From NCBI RefSeq assembly GCF_001624695.1, contig NZ_JSEP01000001.1, forward strand, positions 244,079-308,078: 64,000 nt of DNA, written 5' to 3'. This DNA comes from Labrenzia sp. OB1. GTDB taxonomy: Bacteria > Pseudomonadota > Alphaproteobacteria > Rhizobiales > Stappiaceae. Below the pieces are notes generated by a model. It saw nothing but the letters and a program-made list of their open reading frames with translations. It did no database searches and was not told the DNA's origin. Of the stretch, positions 36,478 to 44,631 are shown in pieces (the stretch's first letter is position 1; each line of letters opens with the position of its first letter). A program made the translations under genes and the position numbers.

Positions 36478-36506
36478 CACCCGTCCGCCCCTGAGGCGGG
36501 CGGGTG
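36478..36506. terminator. Terminator-like hairpin between convergent genes
   Basis: CACCCGTCCGCC (36478-36489) pairs with GGCGGGCGGGTG (36495-36506) with one internal mismatch and a 5-nt loop. The T-run is weak. It lies between convergent genes and may serve both. A diverged copy exists at 33085-33113. Confidence 0.65.
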
Positions 36507-36564
36507 TCTCGTCCCGTGGAAGTCGCTCAACATCCCGGCGGCCTGCCGAAGACTGCGAGACGTG

Positions 36565-37686
36565 TCAGTCGCGCGATTGCAGCATCCGGTCAAAGGCCTC
36601 CGCGATGTTACGATCCAACTCCGCGTGGATATCGGCGCGCGAGCGATGGTTGCCGTCGGTACACAGTTCATCCGTCTCGCCGACGGATTTCATGAATTCA
36701 GCCGCCCCCTCCGCGCAAACCGGCAGGAAGCTGAAATGCACGGCATCCTTTATCCATGTATGGGTCGCATCAGGCGCAAGACCGGCAAGTCCGTCCGCCT
36801 TGACCGAGACCGGCACGGTGTCCGGATTGCCCAGGTTAATGAAATGAAGGGAACTGAGAATACCGGCGAAGCTTGCCTCGTCATATGCCAGGGCCAGAGA
36901 CGGATCGACGAGTACGGTGGCTCTGACACGCGGGTCGAGATTGGACTGCTCGAACCGTTCCTTGTCGACCGAGCGCAAGTCCAACACGTCAACATCGATG
37001 GCCTCCCGGTTCCTGTAGCCCCTGCCACCAGCGAACCACACGCAATCCGCCATGTCCGGATAGGCCTCGCAATAGTGGGCATAGGCTTCGAGATCCGCAC
37101 GGGCTCCGGCAAGTTCCAGCGCAGCCGCGCCCCCGAGAGAGAACCCGAGAACGCCGATCCTGTCCGCCGCGATCACCTTGTCCCAGGCGGGATCTGCCAG
37201 CAGCGCCGAGATCACGTTGGAAAGGTCGTCGGTGCGTTCCCAGAGTTTCGGCGTGTCCTCAGGTGTGGAGTCCCCGCTCGTGGTGCCGGGATGATCTGGG
37301 CCGGCGACGACGAACCCCTTTTCAGCAAGTTCCGTCGCCACCCAGCTCATCTTGTGGATCGAGGCACCCGACCCGTGCGAGAAGACGATGAGCGGATAGG
37401 TGCCCGGTCTGGGCGCCGCATCCGCGAAGGCTTCCGTGCCCTCGAAAATCCTGTCCGCACCGACCGCGACGACCTCACCGGAAGCATCGGCCGGATACCA
37501 GACGGTGACATCAAGATCCCTGCCGCGTGCCGGCGACGCGATCTTGATCTGCCTGACACCGACGCCCTCGGCATGCCCTTGCTCTGCCCCGTTGAGGGAC
37601 TGTTTCGGCACCTCGTTTCCGGCATGGGCCTGGGTGGCCAGTCCGGCAGCCACGACCAGCGTCCCTAAAATGACTTTGGCTTTCAT
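36565..37686 (-). CDS. Secreted alpha/beta hydrolase (dienelactone hydrolase / PAF-acetylhydrolase-like)
   Basis: A 373-residue exported hydrolase. A Sec signal peptide (AKVILGTLVVAAGLATQAHA) leads into an alpha/beta fold with LIVFSHGSGAS (oxyanion region) and nucleophile elbow GVLGFSLGGAAALE. A late Asp and the His in DAVHFSFLPV could complete the triad. The start at 37686 has GGAGA upstream; the much longer frame reaching 38076 is rejected. It is divergent from a membrane-bound AraC-type regulator whose candidate operator lies between them, so the two probably form a regulated pair. The substrate is unknown. Confidence 0.85.
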   Translation of the reverse strand: MKAKVILGTLVVAAGLATQAHAGNEVPKQSLNGAEQGHAEGVGVRQIKIASPARGRDLDVTVWYPADASGEVVAVGADRIFEGTEAFADAAPRPGTYPLIVFSHGSGASIHKMSWVATELAEKGFVVAGPDHPGTTSGDSTPEDTPKLWERTDDLSNVISALLADPAWDKVIAADRIGVLGFSLGGAAALELAGARADLEAYAHYCEAYPDMADCVWFAGGRGYRNREAIDVDVLDLRSVDKERFEQSNLDPRVRATVLVDPSLALAYDEASFAGILSSLHFINLGNPDTVPVSVKADGLAGLAPDATHTWIKDAVHFSFLPVCAEGAAEFMKSVGETDELCTDGNHRSRADIHAELDRNIAEAFDRMLQSRD

Positions 37687-37747
37687 GACATCTCCTGCAA
37701 GTGGTGGTGAACTGCGGACAGTTTTGCTAACGGTTCCACAAAGGGCG

Positions 37748-37786
37748 TCCTGAATCGCGATCCAGTCATCCTGGAACGCGATCGAG
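37748..37786. promoter_or_regulatory. Direct repeat, probable AraC-type operator
   Basis: TCCTGAATCGCGATCCAG at 37748-37765 is repeated as TCCTGGAACGCGATCGAG at 37769-37786 (15 of 18 identical) with a 21-bp period, two helical turns. AraC-type activators bind such tandem sites. It lies between the AraC-type gene and the divergent hydrolase. Confidence 0.62.
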
Positions 37787-37821
37787 GACGCGCCACTCAC
37801 CAGCGCTTCAGGTCCACCGTC

Positions 37822-38865
37822 TTGATATTCGTGCCTCTGCCCTTCGTCTTCGCCCTGCTGCTGTGGTTGCTGTTCGCCTATCTGCTGCGCAGCAGCGGCG
37901 CCTTGTCGACAAAGCCCTTCCTGATGCTGATCGGCCTGTGCGCGATCCAGTCCATCGTCATCGGCCTGCGCTGGGGCTATGGCGTCTCCGAGCTGCGCTT
38001 TGTCCTTCCCGTCCTGGCAGTCGCACTTCCTCCCCTCATTTACGAATGCTTCCGGGGTCTGGCGGATGAAGCGCAAACAAGCCGCATCCGGCTCGCCGCG
38101 GCGCCGCTCGCTGCCCTCGCCGTTTTCGTCCTGTTTCTTGTTCAGCCGTTGCTGATCGACATTGCAATCATCGCGCTCTTTATCGGATATGCGCTAGCGC
38201 TCCTGAAGCTTGCCCATGCCGGTCCGGACGGTCTGGATCTGGCGCGGCTGGAAAGCGCTGGATCCGCCTACCGGGCGATGATCCTGGCGGCCGCCTGCCT
38301 CTTGTTGTCCGCCTTGTTCGATATCCTGATCCTGCTGGACTTCCAGTGGACCAGCGGAGAGAACGCGGCGATCCTCGTCAGCAACGCCAATCTGTTCACG
38401 TTGCTGCTGATCGGCCTTGCCGCTTCCGTGGCTGCCCGCAGCCAGGCCGGACAGGAACGCCAGCCCGGTTCCCCAAGCGCGCCGCCTGCACCTCAGACCG
38501 TCTCCACCGCTGAAGATGCCGACATTCTCAAGCGCGTCGACGCCCTGATGCGGGAGGCGAAGCTCTTCAGGGACGAAAACCTGAACCTTTCGCGGCTGGC
38601 ACGACGCGCCGGACTGCCCGCCCGGCAGGTCTCCGGCGCAATCAACCGCACCACCGGCGGGAATGTTTCCCGATACGTGAATGATTTCCGGATCGGCGAG
38701 GTCTGCCGGATACTGACCGAAGAAGACTCGACCATCACGGCCGCCATGTATGAGGCCGGTTTTGCGACCAAGTCGAACTTCAACAAGGAGTTCCAGCGCG
38801 TCACCGGCCAGAGCCCGGACGCCTGGCGAAAGGCGGCCCGGGCACCGGATAAAGCCGAGACCTGA
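37822..38865 (+). CDS. Membrane-bound AraC-family transcriptional regulator
   Basis: A 347-residue regulator with about seven N-terminal membrane helices (residues 1-220) and a C-terminal AraC-type DNA-binding domain (about 245-340: LNLSRLARRAGLPARQVSGA, then SNFNKEFQRVTGQSPDAWRK). Membrane-anchored AraC proteins of this layout usually sense an extracellular or membrane signal. The start is uncertain: TTG at 37822 and GTG at 37831 are both possible and no strong ribosome site is seen. The direct-repeat operator lies directly upstream, fitting self-control and control of the hydrolase gene. Confidence 0.85.
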   Translation: MIFVPLPFVFALLLWLLFAYLLRSSGALSTKPFLMLIGLCAIQSIVIGLRWGYGVSELRFVLPVLAVALPPLIYECFRGLADEAQTSRIRLAAAPLAALAVFVLFLVQPLLIDIAIIALFIGYALALLKLAHAGPDGLDLARLESAGSAYRAMILAAACLLLSALFDILILLDFQWTSGENAAILVSNANLFTLLLIGLAASVAARSQAGQERQPGSPSAPPAPQTVSTAEDADILKRVDALMREAKLFRDENLNLSRLARRAGLPARQVSGAINRTTGGNVSRYVNDFRIGEVCRILTEEDSTITAAMYEAGFATKSNFNKEFQRVTGQSPDAWRKAARAPDKAET

Positions 38866-38912
38866 CGCCGTCGTCTGATCAAGCAACCGGCGCCCGTCCT
38901 GCTGTCACAGCC

Positions 38913-38947
38913 AAAAAAATCCCAGCTCAGGCATTGCCTGGCCGGGA
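38913..38947 (-). terminator. Terminator of the TRAP/gamma-glutamyl operon
   Basis: On the minus strand, an imperfect 13-bp stem (TCCCGGCCAGGCA with TGCCTGAGCTGGGA) is followed by seven T. It lies about 25 bp after the stop of the Fe-alcohol dehydrogenase gene and marks the end of the operon. Confidence 0.85.
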
Positions 38948-38973
38948 CTGTTCTTGAGCACCTCGTGCAGCAA

Positions 38974-40137
38974 TCAGACCGTGCCGCTTTGCGCCTTGTC
39001 GAAGATTTCCAGCGCGCCGTCCTTCGTCAGCGGAACCGGGTTGCCGCCGGCCGTCGGGTCGACGATAGCCATCTCGGCTATCAGGTCACGTTTACTGTCG
39101 TCCACTTTGAGACCGGCCAGCGTATGCGGCACGTCGAGGTCCTCGCGCAGTTTCAGGACGGTCTCCAGAACGCCCTGGTAACCACCCGCAAGTCCGAGGA
39201 AACCGGCGAGGCGTTCGAACTTCTGCTCGATGGCCGACCGGTTGAATTGCAACACATAGGGCATGAACACCGCGTTGGTCATGCCGTGATGGGTGTCATA
39301 GAGCGCACCGACAGGGTGGGACAGCGAATGGATGGCGCCCAGCCCCTTCTGGAAGGCGACCGCACCCATGGCGGCCGCGCTCATCAGGTGGCCGCGCGCT
39401 TCCAGGTCAGCGCCGTCGGCCGCAACCTTCGGCAGGTTTTCCAGAACCAGACGGATGCCCTCAAGCGCGATGCCCTCCGACATCGGGTGATACATCGGTG
39501 CGGAATAGGCCTCCAGGCAGTGGGCCAGCGCGTCCATGCCCGTACCCACCGTGATAAAACGCGGCATACCGACCGTCAGTTCCGGGTCGCAGATGACCGT
39601 GGCCGGCAACATCTTGGGATGAAAGATCACTTTCTTGGTGTGGGTCGCCTCGTTGGTGACGACCCCCGCGCGGCCAACTTCCGACCCGGTACCTGCCGTG
39701 GTCGGGACAGCGACGATTGGCGCGATACCGGCCGGATCGGCACGGGTCCACCAGTCGCCGATATCCTCGAAATCCCAGATCGGCCTGCTCTGGCCGCACA
39801 TGAAGGCGATCAGCTTGCCCGCATCGAGGCCCGAGCCGCCGCCAAACGCAATCACGCCGTCATGGCCGCCGGCCTTGTAGGCTGCGACCCCCGCGGAAAT
39901 ATTGCTGTCGACCGGGTTCGGTTTGACGTCTGAGAAGACCGCGGCCTTGAGGCCCGCCGCTTCAAGGCTCGCAATGGCGTCCGCGACCATCGGCAAGGCG
40001 GCAAGCCCCGGATCGGTTACCAGCAGCGGATTGGCCATGCCGGCGGCCCTGACCGCTTCCTGCAGCTCCTTGATGCGTCCCGCACCGAAGCGGACGGAAG
40101 TGGGGTAGGACCAATTGACGGAAGGAAGTGCGTTCAT
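38974..40137 (-). CDS. Iron-containing alcohol dehydrogenase
   Basis: A 387-residue group III alcohol dehydrogenase, oxidising an alcohol to an aldehyde with NAD+. The nucleotide motif GGGSGLDAGK is present, and the metal site includes HCLEAY, HSLSHPVGALYDTHHG. The ATG at 40137 gives the expected length; the longer frame to 40254 runs into the palindromic repeat. It is last in an operon with an aldehyde dehydrogenase and a glutamine-synthetase-like ligase, suggesting successive alcohol to aldehyde to acid oxidation of the imported compound. Confidence 0.93.
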   Translation of the reverse strand: MNALPSVNWSYPTSVRFGAGRIKELQEAVRAAGMANPLLVTDPGLAALPMVADAIASLEAAGLKAAVFSDVKPNPVDSNISAGVAAYKAGGHDGVIAFGGGSGLDAGKLIAFMCGQSRPIWDFEDIGDWWTRADPAGIAPIVAVPTTAGTGSEVGRAGVVTNEATHTKKVIFHPKMLPATVICDPELTVGMPRFITVGTGMDALAHCLEAYSAPMYHPMSEGIALEGIRLVLENLPKVAADGADLEARGHLMSAAAMGAVAFQKGLGAIHSLSHPVGALYDTHHGMTNAVFMPYVLQFNRSAIEQKFERLAGFLGLAGGYQGVLETVLKLREDLDVPHTLAGLKVDDSKRDLIAEMAIVDPTAGGNPVPLTKDGALEIFDKAQSGTV

Positions 40138-40443
40138 GTGTGTCTCGTGGGTTTGAAGCTCTGGTTGTTCGTAATAGGCCTGTTCGACAGCGGCTGCAGT
40201 CCTCGGCATTGCCCCTCGCACCCCTCTCCCCCCTTGAGGGGGAGATGTCCGCATTGCGGACAGAGGGGGGTATCGGGCCGTGCGTCATTTTCCCGTGCCG
40301 GGTTTGCCGAAGGGTCGACACCCCCCTCTGTCTCCTTGCGGAGACATCTCCCCCTCAAGGGGGGAGAGGGGAGCAAGCCCGGGCGCTTCGGTTCAATTGA
40401 AGCTGAGGATGTCCGGGCTCGCTCGGTCACTTTCAGTCAGGTC
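40138..40443. other. Spacer with RIME-like repeat inside the operon
   Basis: About 300 bp separating two genes of the same operon. Most of it is the palindromic repeat at 40220-40371. Outside the repeat I see no feature. The repeat sits within the transcript and could form a strong RNA structure that lowers expression of the alcohol dehydrogenase. Confidence 0.6.
40220..40371. repeat. RIME-like palindromic intergenic repeat
   Basis: Two 51-52 bp arms (40221-40271 and 40320-40371) are inverted copies. Each arm contains its own small hairpin: GTCCGCATTGCGGAC in the left arm and GTCTCCTTGCGGAGAC in the right. The arms also share a CCCCTTGAGGGGG palindrome. The two small hairpins differ in both stem strands, so base pairing is kept. 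This is the design of RIME-type mosaic elements in Rhizobiales, as I recall them. Confidence 0.8.
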
Positions 40444-41832
40444 CTAATGCTCGACGCGGAAGTGGAAGGATTTCGGCCGGGTCAGATTGTGGAAGCCGAT
40501 CTCCGACAGAGCAGCGCCCTTGCCGGTATCCTTGACACCGGTCCACACCAGAGCCGGGTCGAGATAGTCGCAACGGTTCATGAAGACCGTGCCGGTCTCG
40601 ATCCTGTCGCCGATCTGAGCGGCGGCGTTGACATCCTCCGTCCAGATCGATGCTGTCAGGCCGTAAGGGCTGTCGTTCATGAACTGCAGCGCTTCCTCGT
40701 CGTCCCTGACCTTCATGATGCCGACCACCGGACCGAAGCTTTCCTCGCGCATCACCGACATCTGGTGATTGACATTCGTCAGCACCTGCGGCGCGAGGTA
40801 AGGCGTGCCCTCCTTGTCTTCGGAAAATTTCGAAAAATCAATATGCGCCTTCGCGCCCTTGCGCATCGCTTCCTGCGTCTGTTCGCGCACCCAGTCGGCG
40901 AAACGCGCCTGGGCCATGGGGCCGAGCGTCGTGGCTTCGTCCAGTGGGTTGCCCAACTTGTACTGGCTGGTCAGATCGACGAACCCGTCGACGAAGCGGT
41001 CGTAGAGGCTTTCATGCACATAGACGCGCTCGATGCCGCAGCAGCACTGGCCCGAATTGAAGAAAGCCCCGTCCACCAGATTGCCGATCGCATAGTCGAG
41101 ATCGGCATCCGCGCGGACATAGGCCGGATCCTTGCCGCCGAGCTCCAGGCCGAGCGTTGCGAAAGTGCCGGACAGGGCTTTTTCGATTGCACGCCCCCCG
41201 CCGACGGAACCGGTGAAATTGACGTGGTCGATCACGCCCGAGCCGAGCAGCTTTTCTGTACCGGCGTGAGTCAGGACAATATTCTGGAAAACGCCCTTCG
41301 GCAGACCGGCGATCTCGAACGCCTTGGCGAGACGTTCGCCGACAAGAAGGGTCTGCGCGGCATGTTTGAGCACGATCACATTCCCCGCCATCAGCGCCGG
41401 CATGATGGTGTTGATCGCCGTCATGAACGGATAGTTCCAGGGAGCGATCACCATGACGATTCCCAGCGGCACGCGCTTCAGATAGCGCTTGAAGCCCGGT
41501 TTGTCGGTGCGCTCGATATCCGCCAGCGCTTCCGCGGCGGTGCGTGCGCAATATTCCGTGCGCTCGATCGTTCCGCCGAGCTCACCGCCATAACGTGTCG
41601 GACGGCCCATCTGCCATGCCAGTTCCTGAACGACTTCGTCATTCATGGACTTCAGTGCTTCGAGCGCCTTCTCGCAATAGGCGACCCGTTCGGCAATCGG
41701 CAGAGCCGCCCAGCCGGGCTGCGCCGTGCGCGCCGCCGAAACCACCTTTTCCACCGCGGTCCCATCGAGGGCCGGCCGTTCCGCATAGACCGATCCGTCA
41801 ACCGGCGAGATCAGCTTGATCACATCAGACAT
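40444..41832 (-). CDS. NAD-dependent aldehyde dehydrogenase
   Basis: A 462-residue aldehyde dehydrogenase. It has the catalytic Cys in FFNSGQCCCGIERVYVHESL, the general-base Glu in LGLELGGKDPAYV and the cofactor segment APWNYPFMTAINTIMPAL. Length and motifs are typical of succinate-semialdehyde/gamma-glutamyl-aldehyde type enzymes, but the specificity cannot be read from the sequence. It sits between the glutamine-synthetase-like gene and the Fe-alcohol dehydrogenase. It probably oxidises the aldehyde made by the latter, possibly as a gamma-glutamyl derivative. Confidence 0.93.
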   Translation of the reverse strand: MSDVIKLISPVDGSVYAERPALDGTAVEKVVSAARTAQPGWAALPIAERVAYCEKALEALKSMNDEVVQELAWQMGRPTRYGGELGGTIERTEYCARTAAEALADIERTDKPGFKRYLKRVPLGIVMVIAPWNYPFMTAINTIMPALMAGNVIVLKHAAQTLLVGERLAKAFEIAGLPKGVFQNIVLTHAGTEKLLGSGVIDHVNFTGSVGGGRAIEKALSGTFATLGLELGGKDPAYVRADADLDYAIGNLVDGAFFNSGQCCCGIERVYVHESLYDRFVDGFVDLTSQYKLGNPLDEATTLGPMAQARFADWVREQTQEAMRKGAKAHIDFSKFSEDKEGTPYLAPQVLTNVNHQMSVMREESFGPVVGIMKVRDDEEALQFMNDSPYGLTASIWTEDVNAAAQIGDRIETGTVFMNRCDYLDPALVWTGVKDTGKGAALSEIGFHNLTRPKSFHFRVEH

Positions 41833-41968
41833 TTTGAAGACCTCTATCGCGCCTCATGAAGCGCATTTCGTTTAGTGTGGTTCCAGAACCTGAACATTAC
41901 CGGGGAACGCCCGCGAACTCTGACACCCGGCAAGGGGCAGCAAGGCAGCTCGCGCCGCAATTCTCCCG

Positions 41969-43336
41969 CTACGCCCGCTCGAAGCCGCGCGCAATTTCAT
42001 AATCCGTGACCGCCCGGTCGAATTCCTCGATTTCCCATTCGGCAGCGCGCGCATAGTGATCGATCACCTGATCGGAAAAAGTCTCGCGCAGGAATTTCGA
42101 TTTGCGCAGGGTCTCGCGTGCCTCCCGCAAGCTCTGCGGAATTTCCTTCGCGCGGCGCGCCTCATAGACATCCCCGGTCGCCGGCGGATCGAGCGGCAGT
42201 TTTTCCTCAATCCCCTTGAGCCCGGCGGCGATCTGGACGGCAAGCGCAAGATAGGGATTGAGATCCGACCCGCCAATGCGGCATTCGATCCTGAGGGCTT
42301 TCGTACCTTCCCCGCACAGGCGAAAGCCAGCCGTCCGGTTGTCGATCGACCAGATGGTCTTCGTCGGCGCGAATGTGCCTTTCTGGAACCGCTTGTAGCT
42401 GTTGATGTAGGGCGCCAGGAAATAGGTGTAGTCGGGCGCGTATTTGATCAGCCCGGCAACATAGTGGCGCATCGTCTCCGACATGCCGTATTCGCCCTTG
42501 GCGTCGCAAAAGACGTTGTTGCCGTCCTTGTCGAACAACGACTGGTGCACATGCGAGGAGGACCCGACCTTGTCATGCCGCCACTTTGCCAGGAACGACG
42601 CGGAGCGGCCCTTGGCCCAGGCGATTTCCTTGACCGCATGCTTGGCGATGGTGTGATATTCGGCCGTGTCCAGAGCCGGTGCGTATTTGATGTTGAGCTC
42701 TTCCTGGCCCGCCTCCGCCTCGCCCTTGGTGTTCTCCACCGGGATACCCGCATCGAAGAGACAGTTGCGCACCGGGCGCATGACATCCTCTTCCTTGGTG
42801 GTCTGCAGGATATGGTAATCCTCGTTGTAGCCGGAAATCGGCTCAAGGTCGCGGAAGCCGCCCTTGCGCATGTCTTCCAGGCTTTTCTCGAACAGGAAGA
42901 ATTCCAGTTCGGTCGCCATGACCGGCGTCAGGCCAAGTGCGTCCATCCGGGCGACCTGGGCCTTCAGCATCGCCCGAGGGGAATGCGGCACGTCCGCGTG
43001 CGTATGGTGGTCCTGCACGTCGCAGATCACCATGGCCGTTCCTTCCAGCCAGGGCACCAGCCGCAGGGTGGCGAGATCAGGCTTCATGACATAGTCGCCA
43101 TAGCCGCCCGACCAGCTTGTCGCGGCATAGCCTTCGACCGTGTACATCTCCAGATCGGTCGCCAGCAGGTAGTTGCAGCAATGGGTCTCGTTATAGGCGC
43201 TGTCGACGAAATGCCGGGCATGGAACCGCTTGCCCATCAGCCGCCCCTGCATATCGACGATGCAGGTCAGCACCGTGTCGATTTCGCCCGAGGAGACTAG
43301 GGATTTCAACGTATCGAAGGTCAGGTTGCCTGGCAT
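41969..43336 (-). CDS. Glutamine-synthetase-like ligase (gamma-glutamyl amine synthetase type)
   Basis: A 455-residue member of the glutamine synthetase superfamily. The metal/ATP site has ATELEFFLFE, GEAEAGQEELN, SSSHVHQSLFD and the late RIECRIGGSDLNPYLALAVQ. It lacks the C-terminal adenylylation Tyr context of GlnA, and its neighbours are catabolic, so it probably ligates glutamate to an amine, as in PuuA-, IpuC- or GlnA4-type enzymes. The gene follows the TRAP binding-protein gene with a hairpin between. The amine is not known; ethanolamine-like amino alcohols fit the two dehydrogenases downstream. Confidence 0.88.
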   Translation of the reverse strand: MPGNLTFDTLKSLVSSGEIDTVLTCIVDMQGRLMGKRFHARHFVDSAYNETHCCNYLLATDLEMYTVEGYAATSWSGGYGDYVMKPDLATLRLVPWLEGTAMVICDVQDHHTHADVPHSPRAMLKAQVARMDALGLTPVMATELEFFLFEKSLEDMRKGGFRDLEPISGYNEDYHILQTTKEEDVMRPVRNCLFDAGIPVENTKGEAEAGQEELNIKYAPALDTAEYHTIAKHAVKEIAWAKGRSASFLAKWRHDKVGSSSHVHQSLFDKDGNNVFCDAKGEYGMSETMRHYVAGLIKYAPDYTYFLAPYINSYKRFQKGTFAPTKTIWSIDNRTAGFRLCGEGTKALRIECRIGGSDLNPYLALAVQIAAGLKGIEEKLPLDPPATGDVYEARRAKEIPQSLREARETLRKSKFLRETFSDQVIDHYARAAEWEIEEFDRAVTDYEIARGFERA

Positions 43337-43425
43337 TGCTTGAGTCCGTGTTGAGCGGGTCTTGTATCGTTATAATCCGAAAAATCCGATCCGGAGCATT
43401 GAACTCCGGACCGGAAAGTGCGGCC

Positions 43426-43448
43426 ATGCCGCCCTATCGGGGCGGCAT
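43426..43448 (-). other. Intercistronic hairpin between dctP and the ligase gene
   Basis: ATGCCGCCC (43426-43434) pairs perfectly with GGGCGGCAT (43440-43448) over a 5-nt loop, 13 bp after the binding-protein stop and without a T-run. It may protect the upstream message or reduce read-through, keeping the binding protein in excess. Confidence 0.6.
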
Positions 43449-43461
43449 TCCCGGGTCTTTA

Positions 43462-44511
43462 TCAGCTGTAGCGGTAAGGCCGTCCGGCCTTCTGCATGTC
43501 CTGATTGTACTTCTTGAAGATCTCCACGACCTTCGCCTTGACCGGCGATTCTGCGGCGATCTCGTCCCAGAAGGCCATCGCGGCACCTTCAACCGTTTCC
43601 CACTCGGCATCCGGAATGGTAGTCAGTTCCATCTTGGTGCCGTTGACGCGCAGGTTGGCTTCGCCGCCCCAGTACCACCACTGGCGATAATAATGCGACG
43701 CGTCCATGGCGAGCTGCAGCATGGTCTTCAGGTGATCGGGAAGTTCGTTCCAGCGCTCCTGATTGGCGAAGAACGAGCCCGCCCATGCACCCGAGATGTT
43801 GTTCGTCAGGAAGTAGTTGGTCACATCCGCCCAGCCGACCGTGTAATCCTCGGTGATACCGGACCAGGCAATACCGTCGAGTTCGCCGGTCTGGACGGCA
43901 ACCTCGATGTCTTCCCACGGCAGCGTGACCGGCACAACACCGAACTGGCTCATGAAACGGCCGGCGGTCGGGAAGGTGAAGACGCGCTTGCCTTCCAGGT
44001 CCTTCAGCGAGCGGATCGGGTCCTTGGTGGCGAAGTGGCACGGATCCCAGGAACCGGCGGAGATGTGCTTGACGCCGACCTTGGCGTATTCCTCTTCCCA
44101 GATCTCCTTCAGGCCGTACTGGTTGAACAGCACCGGCACGTCTAGGGAGTAGCGGGAAGCGAACGGGAAGTAGCCGCCGAAGACGGTGACTTCGGTCGGA
44201 GACGCCATGCTGTCGTCGTCGGACTGCACCGCGTCGATGGTGCCCTGCTGCATCGCCCGGAACAGTTCACCGGTCGGTACAAGCTGGTCAGCGGTGTAAA
44301 GCTCGATTTCCATCTCCCCGTTCGCTGCCTTGTTGAAGGCATCGATATGCGGCTTGATCACATGCTCGGCCAGGGCCGGGCCCGCATAGGTCTGCAGGCG
44401 CCACTTGATCGGCGACTGGCCAAGGACGGCCGGAGCCGCAAGAGTGGTGGCACCTGCGGCGGCAACAGTGCCGACACCGGCTTTTTTGAGAAAATCACGT
44501 CTGTTGGTCAT
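43462..44511 (-). CDS. TRAP transporter substrate-binding protein (DctP family)
   Basis: A 349-residue periplasmic receptor with a Tat-like signal (MTNRRDFLKKAG) and cleavage after the hydrophobic AAAGATTLAAPAVLG. The TRAP-family core includes PIKWRLQTYAGPALAEHVIK and DQLVPTGELFRAMQQGTIDA. The start at 44511 has AGGGGA upstream; an ATG at 44532 is less well placed. The receptor is of the TakP/mannitol-chloroaromatic-like class that binds organic acids. The ligand here is unknown. It works with the two membrane subunits encoded just upstream. Confidence 0.92.
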   Translation of the reverse strand: MTNRRDFLKKAGVGTVAAAGATTLAAPAVLGQSPIKWRLQTYAGPALAEHVIKPHIDAFNKAANGEMEIELYTADQLVPTGELFRAMQQGTIDAVQSDDDSMASPTEVTVFGGYFPFASRYSLDVPVLFNQYGLKEIWEEEYAKVGVKHISAGSWDPCHFATKDPIRSLKDLEGKRVFTFPTAGRFMSQFGVVPVTLPWEDIEVAVQTGELDGIAWSGITEDYTVGWADVTNYFLTNNISGAWAGSFFANQERWNELPDHLKTMLQLAMDASHYYRQWWYWGGEANLRVNGTKMELTTIPDAEWETVEGAAMAFWDEIAAESPVKAKVVEIFKKYNQDMQKAGRPYRYS

Positions 44512-44631
44512 ATTGAGTTCCCCTTGTGTCATTCAAAAATCCTGGCAACCCGGCCGGTTCCCGGTTCAGATCCGGCTGCCCTTCAACTCCGTTTTCTCCG
44601 GATGTTGTTTTTATTGTCCCCCATATCGAAC

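Noticed and set aside
40220..40371. CRISPR-like repeats
   Set aside because: There are only two arms, in inverted orientation, with no regular spacers and no cas genes.
40138..41859. A 573-codon plus-strand frame opposite the aldehyde dehydrogenase
   Set aside because: It runs through the palindromic repeat and antisense to a motif-complete aldehyde dehydrogenase. It is a high-GC shadow frame.
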